From Panacibacter ginsenosidivorans (GTDB lineage Bacteria > Bacteroidota > Bacteroidia > Chitinophagales > Chitinophagaceae), in assembly GCF_007971225.1 (NCBI RefSeq), contig NZ_CP042435.1, positions 930,001-994,000 of the forward strand: a stretch of DNA of 64,000 nt, in the 5' to 3' direction. Below the pieces are notes generated by a model that saw only the letters and a program-made list of their open reading frames with translations, was not told the origin of the DNA and searched no databases. The position numbers and the translations under genes were made by a program. Each line of letters opens with the position of its first letter. Position 1 is the first letter of the stretch. Positions 34,474-43,418 of the stretch are shown in pieces.

Positions 34474-35349
34474 ATGGTTTCAAATATTCAAAAAGAAAAA
34501 GCCGAACTGTTCCTGAAATTTCATCAGGACAAAGAAATGCTGGTTCTGTTAAACTCGTGGGACCCGGGAAGTTCTAAATTAATAGAAGCATGTGGCTATA
34601 GAGCAATCGCAACAACCAGTATGGGAATAGCCGCCTCTTTAGGTTATCCCGACTGCCAGGTAATACAATTGCCGGAAATGATTGAAGTTATTACACGGAT
34701 AGTAAATGCGGTACATGTTCCGGTAACGGTGGATATAGAAGCCGGATATGGAAATAATTTAAATGAGATAATTGATTCGGTTCAAAAGATAATTGCAACA
34801 GGAATTGTTGGAATAAACATTGAAGATAGTATTGATTTAAACCCGGTACTAATTGACGAGATGGAATTTTGTGAAAGAATATCAGCCATCCGTGCATTAT
34901 CAGATTCACTGGGGTTTCATTTAGTAATTAATGCAAGAACGGATTCATTTTATGTTTTGCCAGGTACACCGCAGGAGAAATTATCTGAATCAATAAAGCG
35001 TGGTAATAAATACCGGGAAGCCGGTGCCGACTGCATATTTGTACAACCTGTGTCGGATAAAGAGACGATTTCAACATTGGTTAAAGAAATTAATGCCCCC
35101 ATTAACATTCTTGCAAACCCTACGATTGGGGCAGGATCACCTCTATCTGTACGTGAACTGCAGGATTTAGGTGTTGCCCGTTTAAGCCTGGGTTCCGGTT
35201 TGATGAAAGCTACTTTAGCTTTAATTAAAAGAGTTGCTGACGAACTATCAGAAAAAGGAACTTACAATATTTTATTAGATAATCTAACACCGCTTCCAGA
35301 CGCTGCAATGGCCTATAAAATGGCAATAGGATTGAATAACAGCCGCTAA
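34474..35349 (+). CDS. Isocitrate lyase / PEP mutase family protein
   Basis: A 291-residue TIM-barrel enzyme of the ICL/PEPM superfamily: VLLNSWDPGSSKLIEACGY, TTSMGIAASLGYPD, VTVDIEAGYGN (the metal-binding DxExGYG), GINIEDS, INARTDSF and FVQPVSDKETI. Members cleave or form C-C or C-P bonds next to a carboxylate. This subgroup lacks the KKCGH catalytic loop of true isocitrate lyase, so carboxyvinyl-phosphonate mutase or oxaloacetate-type activities are possible. Substrate unknown. Confidence 0.87.
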   Translation: MVSNIQKEKAELFLKFHQDKEMLVLLNSWDPGSSKLIEACGYRAIATTSMGIAASLGYPDCQVIQLPEMIEVITRIVNAVHVPVTVDIEAGYGNNLNEIIDSVQKIIATGIVGINIEDSIDLNPVLIDEMEFCERISAIRALSDSLGFHLVINARTDSFYVLPGTPQEKLSESIKRGNKYREAGADCIFVQPVSDKETISTLVKEINAPINILANPTIGAGSPLSVRELQDLGVARLSLGSGLMKATLALIKRVADELSEKGTYNILLDNLTPLPDAAMAYKMAIGLNNSR

Positions 35350-35604
35350 CAAAGGTCATTGTTACACAACCAAATTTTATAATTATCTGTCGTTTTTATT
35401 CACAAGCATTCAGGATGTTTTGCAGTATGTCCGTTTTCGTTTTTTTTACAAACACATTGCATATTAATATAGCAACTCAGGCATAAGTGACTTTATAACC
35501 GGTTTGATGCAGTACCATGAGAAAATAGTATGATTTCTACGTTTACACCTTAAATAGAGGCATTCAATTTTCAAATAAATTTTATCAAATTTAAAATTAA
35601 AAAC

Positions 35605-36435
35605 ATGAGCAGGATCACAGTAAAAGACGGTACCGAAATCTATTACAAAGATTGGGGAACAGGGCAAACACTTTTTTTCCATCATGGCTGGCCATTATCC
35701 AGCGATGACTGGGATGCACAAATGATGTATTTCGTAAATCAGGGGTTTAGGGTTATTGCTCACGACCGCAGGGGGCATGGACGTTCTACCCAAACCGCCA
35801 CAGGTAATGATATGGATACCTATGCAGCAGATGTAGCAGAACTAACTACTTTTTTAAATTTAAAAAATGCTATTCACATCGGGCACTCAACCGGTGGCGG
35901 AGAAGCCATCCGTTATGCCGCAAAGTATGGCAAAGGCCGCGTAGCAAAAGTGGTACTAATAAGTGCCGTAACACCTTACATGATCAAAGATGAAAATAAC
36001 CCTGATGGTGTGCCTTTAGCGGTGTTTGATGATATCCGTTTAAATACTGCAACTAACAGGCAACAATTTTATCAAGACATTACATTTCCATTTTTCGGAT
36101 ATAACAGAACAGGAGCAAATATCAAAAAAGGAATTCAGGATAATTGGTGGCGCCAGGGAATGATGGGCGGAATAAAGGCTCATTATGATTGTATAAAAGT
36201 ATTTTCAGAAACAGACTTTACACAAGACCTTAAAAGTGTTGATGTACCTGTACTGGTGCTGCATGGTGAAGACGATCAGATAGTTCCATACCGCACTACA
36301 GCGTTAAAGGCTGCTCAACTTTTAAAGAATGGAAAATTGATTACTTATCCTGGCTTTCCGCATGGAATGCCAACGACAGAAGCTGCAACAATCAATGCTG
36401 ATATTTTAGCATTCATAAAAAGCCCTGCGGATTAA
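35605..36435 (+). CDS. Alpha/beta hydrolase, non-heme chloroperoxidase/arylesterase type
   Basis: A 276-residue alpha/beta hydrolase. Oxyanion segment FFHHGWPLSSDDWD, nucleophile S95 in HIGHSTGGGEA, catalytic Asp in HGEDDQIVP and His in PGFPHGMP. FRVIAHDRRGHGRS is typical of the cofactor-free chloroperoxidase-like esterases. No signal peptide, so it is cytoplasmic. The physiological substrate is unknown. The 254-nt gap upstream holds no other recognised feature. Confidence 0.9.
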   Translation: MSRITVKDGTEIYYKDWGTGQTLFFHHGWPLSSDDWDAQMMYFVNQGFRVIAHDRRGHGRSTQTATGNDMDTYAADVAELTTFLNLKNAIHIGHSTGGGEAIRYAAKYGKGRVAKVVLISAVTPYMIKDENNPDGVPLAVFDDIRLNTATNRQQFYQDITFPFFGYNRTGANIKKGIQDNWWRQGMMGGIKAHYDCIKVFSETDFTQDLKSVDVPVLVLHGEDDQIVPYRTTALKAAQLLKNGKLITYPGFPHGMPTTEAATINADILAFIKSPAD

Positions 36436-36727
36436 AAAATATCAACTGCTATGGTATTGCTAATGTTTAGAGTAACGAAATAAACATCAACATTTGAAAT
36501 TTTATTTGAATCAGTCCGGTCAGAGGGGTTACTATCTGGCTTTAAACCTTCAGCTTCAGCCTTTATAAAGAAGTTGGGAGTTACTAAACATTGGCAATAC
36601 CTGTTTTATTAGCTGTAAGCATATGCGACAAGTTTTGCTGCGAAAATTCATTACCCATTAATAACATTAATGCCGGAATTTAAAATGCGGGCCACACATA
36701 ATGCAGCATCAACTCATATTTCAGAAC

Positions 36728-36789
36728 GTACAAGTGAGTGACACAACAGGCGATGCCATAAAAAACTATCGCCTGACTCAAAAAAAATT
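36728..36789 (+). repeat. Dispersed element copy 21 (GTG type)
   Basis: Core 36728-36747, GTACAAGTGAGTGACACAAC, followed by AGGCGATGCCATAAAAAACT and a CGCCTGACTCAAAAAAAATT tail, with a TTCAGAAC head. Lies in the 430-nt gap between convergent genes (36436-36865). I see nothing else there. Confidence 0.9.
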
Positions 36790-36865
36790 TTTCTTCTATA
36801 ATAATATTGCCACGTCTTTGCTTACACACAAAGCAATAAGTAAAGACTATCAATAACGTTCAGCT

Positions 36866-37852
36866 TTACGCCATCATCACTGCTTCTTTATTATACTTGC
36901 TTCGGTATTCTACAGGCGACAGACCGGTAATACGTTTAAAGATTGTTCTGAAAGCCTTTGTATCAGAATAGCCAACTTCATACATTACTTCATTGATATT
37001 TTTCCTGCCCACTTCAAGATTCTTTTTTGCAGCTTCTACTTTTACACGCTGAATATATTCAGTAACAGTATTGGCAGTGGCCTTCTTAAACCGGCGCTCC
37101 ATATTTCTTCTGCCAAGCGCCAGCATAGAAGCCAGCTGATCTACCGTAATCTTTTCATCATAATTACTTTCAATAAATTCCTGCGCTTTTTTTATGGGTT
37201 CATCTTCGTGGGTTTTTTGTCCCTGGAACATAATAAATGGCGACTGGCTATTGCGGTCAATATCTATCATAAAAGTTTTGGCTATCATCACTGCCACATC
37301 GCGGCCCGCATATTTTTCTATGATGTACAACATAAGATTTAAAAAAGAATAAGCACCGCCGCTTGTGTATATGCCATCATCTTCTGTCATTATCTTATCG
37401 TCCACAAGATTTACGTCGGGAAATAAATTTCTGAAATCATTTGCAGCCACCCAATGCGTAGAACATTGTTTACCATTTAGCAAGCCTGTGGCAGCAAGAA
37501 AAAAAGAAGCAATACAAAGGCTCGCAACTTCTGCACCTTTTTTATATTGCTCCAATAGCCATGGAACAAATGCTGCGTTGTTTTTCATGATGTCTTCAAG
37601 GCTTCCATAAATCGCAGGCACAATAATAAGATCAGTTTTTTTCACATCATCTATCAACACATCAGGACTTATACTAAACAAACCATTGCGCTGGCTTATC
37701 TCTTTTGCAATGCCCACCAGTTGCACTTTGAACAATGGTGGTTTACCCATGCGTGCCTGTATGGAATTAACCTCGTTCATTATCTGGTGTGTGCCTTCAA
37801 TGTTTACCATGCTGGTATGTCCGTGTGGAATAAGTATTGAAACGTGTTTCAT
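36866..37852 (-). CDS. GlxA-type regulator: DJ-1/PfpI domain plus AraC HTH
   Basis: A 328-residue protein. The DJ-1/PfpI-like domain is about 1-190, with the nucleophile-elbow cysteine in EVASLCIASFFLAATGLL. The C-terminal AraC-type DNA-binding domain, about 220-320, contains ASMLALGRRNMERRFKKAT and NINEVMYEVGYSDTKAFRTIFKRITGLSPVEYR. Such GlxA regulators sense small metabolites, but the ligand is unknown. It is transcribed towards copy 21 and away from the DinB fusion gene. A TATATTTG box on the minus strand near 37982-37989 may be its promoter. Confidence 0.9.
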   Translation of the reverse strand: MKHVSILIPHGHTSMVNIEGTHQIMNEVNSIQARMGKPPLFKVQLVGIAKEISQRNGLFSISPDVLIDDVKKTDLIIVPAIYGSLEDIMKNNAAFVPWLLEQYKKGAEVASLCIASFFLAATGLLNGKQCSTHWVAANDFRNLFPDVNLVDDKIMTEDDGIYTSGGAYSFLNLMLYIIEKYAGRDVAVMIAKTFMIDIDRNSQSPFIMFQGQKTHEDEPIKKAQEFIESNYDEKITVDQLASMLALGRRNMERRFKKATANTVTEYIQRVKVEAAKKNLEVGRKNINEVMYEVGYSDTKAFRTIFKRITGLSPVEYRSKYNKEAVMMA

Positions 37853-37876
37853 ATGTTGTATAATTTAAACAGAGAT

Positions 37877-37938
37877 TATATTTTTATGAACCAGGCAATA
37901 ATGCTGCCATCAAACATCGTTGCGTCGCACCCTTGTAC
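37877..37938 (-). repeat. Dispersed element copy 22 (GCG type)
   Basis: Core 37919-37938 on the minus strand, GTACAAGGGTGCGACGCAAC, followed by GATGTTTGATGGCAGCATTA and a TGCCTGGTTCATAAAAAT tail. Lies between divergent genes. Confidence 0.88.
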
Positions 37939-38087
37939 AGCTTGTACATTATTCAGCAATAAACAACCGCATTTTGTTACACAAATATAAAAGAACTCAT
38001 TGTCGCAATCAACACCTTAGATTGGCGCATTTGCACCCTTTTCTATTCAGCTATTGAAAGTAGGTTTGTAATACTAAATAAATAATT

Positions 38088-39005
38088 ATGGAAATTTATC
38101 ATATACCCCACAACATAACTGTCTTTGGTAATGAAGTAAACAGTTTTCCAGATGGTATTGGAGAAGCGTTTGATGCGTTAATAAAAATATTGCCAAAGGA
38201 TGATCACCGGTCTTATTATGGTATTAGCTGGTGCATAGAAAACAACATAACCTATATTGCCGCAGCCGAACAAAAAAAAGAAGGCGAAGCAGAAAAATAC
38301 GAATGCACTAAATACACCGTAGAAAAAGGAGATTATCTATCCGTTCCTGTGTATGACTGGATGAGCAAAACAAATTGCATTAAGGATGTTTTTACCGAGA
38401 TCATGAAAGATGAAAGAGCAGACAACCAAACGCCTGCTATCGAGATCTATAAAAATGATAAAGAAATGCTTTGCATGGTAGCAGTAAAACGTTCTATTGA
38501 AAGCCTGGAAGATTTTATCAGCACAACTGATGCATTATTAAAAGTGATCCAAGAATTTGATGAAGAACAGATCAATGAAATTCCGCACGAGGGAAGCTGG
38601 TCAGCAGCACAGGTTATTGTGCATATAACTAAATCTAACAATGGCATTGCAAAAGCCATGAAGCTTGACGGAGAAAAAATAACAAGAGATACAGATGCAA
38701 GAGTGCAGGAATTGAAAAATACTTTTCTTGATTATACAATTAAATTCAAATCACCTGAATTTATTTTACCAGCGGCAGGGCCATATGAAAAAGCTAAAGT
38801 ATTTTCAGAACTGGAAAGATCCATTGAGCAATTGAGACAAACCAGTAAAAGCGCCAATCTTTCTGAAGCCATTAGGCATCCGGCTTTTGGTGAAATAACA
38901 AAACTTGAATTACTGTATTTTGTACTCTTTCATACACAAAGACATACAAGACAATTGAAAAATATATTTAGTGAACTAAATAGTAAACATTATTTGCAAA
39001 ATTGA
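38088..39005 (+). CDS. GyrI-like effector-binding domain fused to a DinB domain
   Basis: A 305-residue two-domain protein. Residues about 1-125 resemble a GyrI/effector-binding domain (ITVFGNEVNSFPDGIGEAFDALIKIL, YYGISWCIENNITYIAAAE, YTVEKGDYLSVPVYDW). Residues about 140-300 are a DinB_2-type helical bundle (INEIPHEGSWSAAQVIVHITKSNNG with one metal His, LLYFVLFHTQRHTRQL with the others). GyrI-like domains bind hydrophobic drugs, so this fusion may couple ligand binding to a DinB-type reaction. That coupling is inference. A candidate TAGGTTTG box is at 38061-38068. Confidence 0.75.
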   Translation: MEIYHIPHNITVFGNEVNSFPDGIGEAFDALIKILPKDDHRSYYGISWCIENNITYIAAAEQKKEGEAEKYECTKYTVEKGDYLSVPVYDWMSKTNCIKDVFTEIMKDERADNQTPAIEIYKNDKEMLCMVAVKRSIESLEDFISTTDALLKVIQEFDEEQINEIPHEGSWSAAQVIVHITKSNNGIAKAMKLDGEKITRDTDARVQELKNTFLDYTIKFKSPEFILPAAGPYEKAKVFSELERSIEQLRQTSKSANLSEAIRHPAFGEITKLELLYFVLFHTQRHTRQLKNIFSELNSKHYLQN

Positions 39006-39035
39006 AACGCTAAATAAGCTGATTACTACAATGGT

Positions 39036-39097
39036 GTTGAAGTGAGTGACACAACAGGCGCTGCCAGGAAGCACAAAAGCCGGCAAATAAATTCTCT
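39036..39097 (+). repeat. Dispersed element copy 23 (GTG type)
   Basis: Core 39036-39055, GTTGAAGTGAGTGACACAAC, followed by AGGCGCTGCCAGGAAGCACA and an AAAGCCGGCAAATAAATT tail. Ends just before the VOC gene. Confidence 0.88.
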
Positions 39098-39116
39098 AAC
39101 TATAAAACAAAACTAT

Positions 39117-39539
39117 ATGAACATTAATCCATACCTGAATTTTGCAGGTAATACAGAAGAAGCATTTAATTTTTATAAGTCAGTATTTGGTGGAGAGTTT
39201 ACCATGCTGCAGCGTTTTAAAGATACACCTGATGCAGATAAACTACCGCCCGGTGTAGCTAACATGGTCATGCATGTTTCTTTACCCATAGGAAAAGATA
39301 ATATTTTGATGGGAACTGATGCGCCTGAACAAATGGGCTTCTCATTAACAACAGGCAATAATTTTTATATCTGTATTGGTCCTGATAGCAGAGAAGAAGC
39401 TACACGGTTATTCAATGGTTTATCTGCAGGCGGTAAAATTGAAATGGAATTGCAGGATATGTTTTGGGGAGCTTACTACGGCTCACTTACCGATAAGTTT
39501 GGTATAAAATGGATGATCAATTATCAAAAACGCCAGTAA
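39117..39539 (+). CDS. VOC superfamily protein (PhnB-like glyoxalase fold)
   Basis: A 140-residue protein beginning MNINPYLNFAGNTEEAFNFY, with SVFGGEFTMLQRFKDTP, VMHVSLPIGKDNILMGTDAP and MFWGAYYGSLTDKFGIKWMI, the pattern of PhnB-like VOC proteins. The specific reaction is not known. The longer frame starting at 39042 is coded by the dispersed element and is rejected. It is followed 19 nt later by a DHFR-like gene, probably in one operon. Confidence 0.9.
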   Translation: MNINPYLNFAGNTEEAFNFYKSVFGGEFTMLQRFKDTPDADKLPPGVANMVMHVSLPIGKDNILMGTDAPEQMGFSLTTGNNFYICIGPDSREEATRLFNGLSAGGKIEMELQDMFWGAYYGSLTDKFGIKWMINYQKRQ

Positions 39540-39558
39540 AAAAAATTTTAAGAAGAAA

Positions 39559-40128
39559 ATGAGAAAAATAATTATTTGCCTGCACACAACGCTTGATGGC
39601 TTTGTGGCAGGACCAAATGGAGAAATGGATTGGATAAAGCTTGATGATGAGATGTTTGACCTTGTTGGCACATTTACAGACAAAGCAGATACAGCATTAT
39701 ACGGGCGTGTAACTTACGAAATGATGGACAACTATTGGCCAACAGCAGCAGATAAACATAATGCAACAAAACATGATATTGAACATTCCAACTGGTATAA
39801 TGGTGTTGAAAAGATCGTGATCTCAAAAACAATGCAAAACAAACAGGCTAATAAAACAACATTTATTGGCAATAATATTCCAGATGAAATAAATAAAACA
39901 AAACAACGACCCGGAAAGAACATAATGATCTTTGGCAGCCCATCAGCTTCGCATACTTTAATGGAGCATAACCTGATTGATGAATATTGGCTTTTTGTGA
40001 ATCCCGTTTTATTGGGACAGGGAATTCCATTATTTGCTAAGATACAAAGCAGGACTGCTTTAGAACTTATTACTTCAAAAAAATTCGGTTGCGGTGTTAT
40101 TGGTTTACATTACAGATTAAAGCAGTAA
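39559..40128 (+). CDS. Dihydrofolate reductase family (RibD C-terminal-like) protein
   Basis: A 189-residue Rossmann-type protein of the DHFR/RibD_C superfamily: IICLHTTLDGFVAGPNGEMDWIK, TALYGRVTYEMM, KIVISKTMQ, NIMIFGSPSASHTLMEHNLIDEYWLFVNPVLLGQGIPLF. The NADPH-binding glycine loop is visible. Such standalone members are usually uncharacterised reductases rather than true folate enzymes. It lies downstream of the VOC gene. Confidence 0.88.
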   Translation: MRKIIICLHTTLDGFVAGPNGEMDWIKLDDEMFDLVGTFTDKADTALYGRVTYEMMDNYWPTAADKHNATKHDIEHSNWYNGVEKIVISKTMQNKQANKTTFIGNNIPDEINKTKQRPGKNIMIFGSPSASHTLMEHNLIDEYWLFVNPVLLGQGIPLFAKIQSRTALELITSKKFGCGVIGLHYRLKQ

Positions 40129-40219
40129 CCAGCCTGTATATATGGATAGTATAACAAGAAATATTTTCTTACCTTAACATCATCTTGTCAGGAGAAATTA
40201 AATAACCAAAACAACCGGT

Positions 40220-40759
40220 ATGAAAAAAATTCTTAAGATCATTGGTGTCATTCTTTTACTAGTTATTGTATTTGTATTGATAGCAGGCCTGGTGTTGCCA
40301 AAAACATATCATGTTGAAAGGGATATAACGATCAATGCCCCACGCGAAAAAGTATGGGACAACACAAGTACACTGCATGGTCTGCATTCATGGAGCCCAT
40401 GGATTGAGGCAGACCCCAATGTAAAAATTACTTATGAAGGTCAGGATGGCACGATTGGTGCGGCTTATAAATGGGAAGGTAATAGCGATGTAGGCATGGG
40501 TGTGCAAACAATATCAAAAACTGAAAAGCCAAACAGCTTTGACACACATATACATTTTATAAAGCCTTTCGATGGCGAAGCTGATTCATACATAAATCTT
40601 TCAGATGCAGGAAGCAGTACAAAAGTCACCTGGAGTCTTGATGGTAAATATGCTTATCCAATGAATACTATGCAATTGTTTATGAATATGGATAAGATGA
40701 TCGGCGACAAATACAATACCGGGCTTGGAAAATTGAAAACACTTTGCGAATCGAATTAA
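40220..40759 (+). CDS. SRPBCC family protein with an N-terminal membrane anchor
   Basis: A 179-residue protein. Residues 5-25 form a membrane anchor (IIGVILLLVIVFVLIAGLVL). The rest is a START/SRPBCC ligand-binding fold of the polyketide cyclase-like kind (YHVERDITINAPREKVWD, LHSWSPWIEADPNVKITYEG, SSTKVTWSLDGKYAYPM). The ligand is unknown. It lies in the same run of plus-strand genes as the VOC and DHFR-like genes. Confidence 0.85.
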   Translation: MKKILKIIGVILLLVIVFVLIAGLVLPKTYHVERDITINAPREKVWDNTSTLHGLHSWSPWIEADPNVKITYEGQDGTIGAAYKWEGNSDVGMGVQTISKTEKPNSFDTHIHFIKPFDGEADSYINLSDAGSSTKVTWSLDGKYAYPMNTMQLFMNMDKMIGDKYNTGLGKLKTLCESN

Positions 40760-40803
40760 CATGTTTCTCACTGAGACTTAGTTGCTAACCGAATGGTATT
40801 TCT

Positions 40804-41013
40804 ATGGTAGAAGTTTTTAAAACAAATGTTCAGGCATCTGAACAGGCTGATGAACTCATAAGCCTTTTACAGCAGGCATTTCCGGGGAATAAAATAAATT
40901 TCGACCTTGATGATTGCGATAAGGTATTACGCATAGAAGGAAGAAATTTTGTTTCCTGCAATGTTGTCACTGTTTTAAAAGAACGTGGTTTTATGTGTAA
41001 TGTGTTGGAATAA
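40804..41013 (+). CDS. Small hypothetical protein, ferredoxin-like fold suspected
   Basis: A 69-residue protein: ASEQADELISLLQQAFPGNKI, INFDLDDCDKVLRIEG, VVTVLKERGFMCNVLE. The beta-alpha-beta order resembles heavy-metal-associated domains, but the CxxC metal site is missing. It starts 44 nt after the SRPBCC stop codon and is followed at once by a dispersed element. Function unknown. Confidence 0.6.
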   Translation: MVEVFKTNVQASEQADELISLLQQAFPGNKINFDLDDCDKVLRIEGRNFVSCNVVTVLKERGFMCNVLE

Positions 41014-41071
41014 TCTTATGAACCAACCTTCAAAATAAGCATTAAACTTTCGTTGCGTCGCACACTTGTAC
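41014..41071 (-). repeat. Dispersed element copy 24 (GCG type)
   Basis: Core 41052-41071 on the minus strand, GTACAAGTGTGCGACGCAAC, followed by GAAAGTTTAATGCTTATTTT and a GGTTGGTTCATAAGAT tail that abuts the upstream stop codon. Confidence 0.88.
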
Positions 41072-41145
41072 GCTTTGCTATAACTCATCATATCAATGTA
41101 TCAAATGCTATCATTGTAAATACATTTCCTTTTACAGCGATCCCT

Positions 41146-41153
41146 TAATTTTG
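41146..41153 (+). promoter_or_regulatory. Candidate -7 box directly before the trans-sulfuration gene
   Basis: TAATTTTG fits TAnnTTTG and ends only 3 nt before ATG 41157. If it is used, the transcript would be leaderless or would start inside the gene. No -33 TTG is seen at the usual spacing. Confidence 0.35.
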
Positions 41154-41156
41154 CAG

Positions 41157-42299
41157 ATGGAAAATTTTGAAACCATCTGCGTTCATCCGCTAAGAGAAGA
41201 AGAAAATTATAATGGCGCCGTTACGGCAAGCATTCATCCTGCGGTTGCTTATGATTATTTGGACCACAAATCATTACAATACCCCGGCTTCTATTCTACC
41301 AGTAACCAGCAACGTCTTGGAGAAATTATCTGCAGGCTTGAGCAAGGTAAATGGGGAATGGTATTCAGTTCAGGCATGGCTGCGATAAGCACAGCCATCT
41401 TATCCTTTCTTTCACATAACGATCATATTATTTTCTCAAAAGATCTTTATGGTGGTACCTTGAAATTTGCTAATGAAGAATTGCCTAAAAGAGGCATCCG
41501 GTGCAGTTTTGCTGATAACAACACTGATAGTTTTAAGTTATTGCTGCAGCAAAACACCAGGATCATTTATATAGAAACACCATCCAATCCATTACTAAGC
41601 ATTGTAGATCTTGAAGCAGTTGCAGCTATTGCTAAAGCCAATAATATCATTACCATTATTGATAACACTTTCGCCTCTCCTGTCAACCAGTTACCATTAA
41701 TGTATGGTATTGACATTTCTGTACATAGCGGCACTAAATATCTTGGCGGTCACAATGACCTTCCATATGGTGCACTTGTTTCCAATAACAACGATCATAA
41801 AGACATTATTTATAACACTGCAAAAATGTATGGTGGCTCATTAACGCCTTATGAATGTTACCAGGCAGAAAGAAGCCTTAAAACTTTAGCGTTACGCATA
41901 AAAAAACAAAATGAAAATGCAGCCATCATCGCAAACTATTTAAAAGAACATAAAGCAATTAAGCAGGTATATTATCCCGGTTTAACTACACATCCGCAAC
42001 ATGCTGTAGCGGCAAGGCAAATGAAAGGTTTTGGTGGTATGGTTTCTTTTGAATTAAACACAGACCTCGATGGCGTTACCAGGTTTCAACGCAACCTGCA
42101 GTTGATAAGCCCTGCATTAAGTCTTGGTGGCGTGGAAAGTCTTATCTGTTCGCCGGTCTTTACCTCTCACCGTTATTTAACAAGGGAAGAACGAATGGGC
42201 ATTGGCATTAATGATAACTTATTAAGAATGTCTGTTGGCATTGAAGATGCAGACGACCTTATCAAGGATCTTAAAACAGCCATAGAAAAAACAATATAG
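41157..42299 (+). CDS. Trans-sulfuration PLP enzyme (cystathionine synthase/lyase type)
   Basis: A 380-residue Cys/Met-metabolism PLP enzyme: YDYLDHKSLQYPGFYSTSNQ near the N-terminus, GMVFSSGMAAISTAILSFL, IIYIETPSNPLL, TIIDNTFASPVNQLPL, the PLP-lysine motif SVHSGTKYLGGHND, and GGVESLICSPVFTSH near the C-terminus. The sequence alone does not separate cystathionine gamma-synthase, gamma-lyase, beta-lyase and related activities. It stands alone, with no methionine-pathway neighbours. Confidence 0.9.
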   Translation: MENFETICVHPLREEENYNGAVTASIHPAVAYDYLDHKSLQYPGFYSTSNQQRLGEIICRLEQGKWGMVFSSGMAAISTAILSFLSHNDHIIFSKDLYGGTLKFANEELPKRGIRCSFADNNTDSFKLLLQQNTRIIYIETPSNPLLSIVDLEAVAAIAKANNIITIIDNTFASPVNQLPLMYGIDISVHSGTKYLGGHNDLPYGALVSNNNDHKDIIYNTAKMYGGSLTPYECYQAERSLKTLALRIKKQNENAAIIANYLKEHKAIKQVYYPGLTTHPQHAVAARQMKGFGGMVSFELNTDLDGVTRFQRNLQLISPALSLGGVESLICSPVFTSHRYLTREERMGIGINDNLLRMSVGIEDADDLIKDLKTAIEKTI

Positions 42300-42303
42300 T
42301 GGG

Positions 42304-42365
42304 ATTTATTTTTTAGCCGGGCTGCATTACTGCTATTAAGCTCCGCTTGCGTCGCACACTTGTAC
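42304..42365 (-). repeat. Dispersed element copy 25 (GCG type), left half of a head-to-head pair
   Basis: Core 42346-42365 on the minus strand, GTACAAGTGTGCGACGCAAG, followed by CGGAGCTTAATAGCAGTAAT and a GCAGCCCGGCTAAAAAATAA tail. One of the best copies. It faces copy 26 across 61 nt. Confidence 0.92.
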
Positions 42366-42426
42366 TGAAGAATAAAATTCAAGACTTCGGGGCTTACTTT
42401 TTAATTTGGTGATCAAAGTTCAGAAC

Positions 42427-42488
42427 GTACAAGTGAGTGACACAACAGGCGATGCCCTGTAATATCAAAGCTTGTTTCATATAATATT
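42427..42488 (+). repeat. Dispersed element copy 26 (GTG type), right half of a head-to-head pair
   Basis: Core 42427-42446, GTACAAGTGAGTGACACAAC, followed by AGGCGATGCCCTGTAATATC and a short AAGCTTG tail, with a TTCAGAAC head. The third head-to-head pair in the window, again GCG type on the left and GTG type on the right. Confidence 0.9.
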
Positions 42489-42547
42489 GAACACTTTTAC
42501 CCAAATATTCCGGCGACCAAATAATTCCTGTTTTATAAAGACCAACT

Positions 42548-42555
42548 TATATTTG
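42548..42555 (+). promoter_or_regulatory. Candidate -7 box of the DUF2490 gene
   Basis: TATATTTG fits TAnnTTTG and lies 14 nt before the GTG start codon at 42570. No -33 box is evident. Confidence 0.35.
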
Positions 42556-42569
42556 AAGAAATAATTGAA

Positions 42570-43334
42570 GTGAAATTCAATCTGAAAGCAAGATTAGCGC
42601 TGGCAGCAATTTTTACTGTAACCGGCTATCTTAACTCCAATGCTCAAACAACTGCAAAAAAAATAACTACACGCCCCGTGGCATGGTATAATTACCTGAA
42701 CACGCTTGAATTATCAGCAAGGTCTTTTATTACTACCCAGCTAAGTGAACGAACCTATCTTGATAACGGACACCAGGCACAGGCTTTAGTATGGTCAAAA
42801 ATAAACCATACATTAGGTGAGCATTGGGATGCCGGTTTGGGTTTTGCTTATTTTCTTACCAGGAGTTTTGATCCTGCTTCTACAAACACACTATCAGTTC
42901 CTGAACTAAGGCCATTCGAGGAATTCAATTATAAACAGAAGATCAATAAGATTGCTTTAAACCACAGGTACAGGATAGAAGAGCGGTATGTAAGAAAAAC
43001 TGAAAATGATAAATTAACTGATGGCTATAATTTCAGTTTCCGCTTTCGTTACCAGTTTAATGTTGATTATAACTTGTTTAAATCAAAAGACAATACCCGC
43101 TCGTTTAGTATAAAGGCAGGAGATGAAATTATTATAAATGCAGGCAGGCATATTATAAACAATATGTTTGACCAGAACCGCATTTTTGTATCATTAAATT
43201 ATCAGCCTGTTAATAATGTATCAGTTGAACTAGGCTATATGAATGCGTTCCAGGAAAGAAGTTCGGGAAACCAATATTATAATGCTAATATATACAGACT
43301 CTCTGTATTTCATAAAATCAGGCTATATAAATAG
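42570..43334 (+). CDS. DUF2490 outer-membrane beta-barrel-like protein
   Basis: A 254-residue protein with a signal peptide (about 1-25, ending NSNAQ) and a series of amphipathic strands with aromatic girdles: ALVWSKINHTLGEHWDAGLGFAY, KIALNHRYRIEERYVRKTE, YNFSFRFRYQFNVDY, RIFVSLNYQPVNNVSVELGY. This is the DUF2490 pattern. It is probably an outer-membrane barrel of unknown function. The start codon is GTG. Confidence 0.8.
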   Translation: MKFNLKARLALAAIFTVTGYLNSNAQTTAKKITTRPVAWYNYLNTLELSARSFITTQLSERTYLDNGHQAQALVWSKINHTLGEHWDAGLGFAYFLTRSFDPASTNTLSVPELRPFEEFNYKQKINKIALNHRYRIEERYVRKTENDKLTDGYNFSFRFRYQFNVDYNLFKSKDNTRSFSIKAGDEIIINAGRHIINNMFDQNRIFVSLNYQPVNNVSVELGYMNAFQERSSGNQYYNANIYRLSVFHKIRLYK

Positions 43335-43418
43335 AGCGTGCCGATTTTTATTCCTGCATTTTTAAACCAACTATTTTTTTAAAAGACGTGTATATTGCAT
43401 TTATCAAAAACTATTGCT

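Noticed and set aside
39042-39116. N-terminal extension of the VOC protein
   Set aside because: It is translated from element copy 23. ATG 39117 gives the normal family start.
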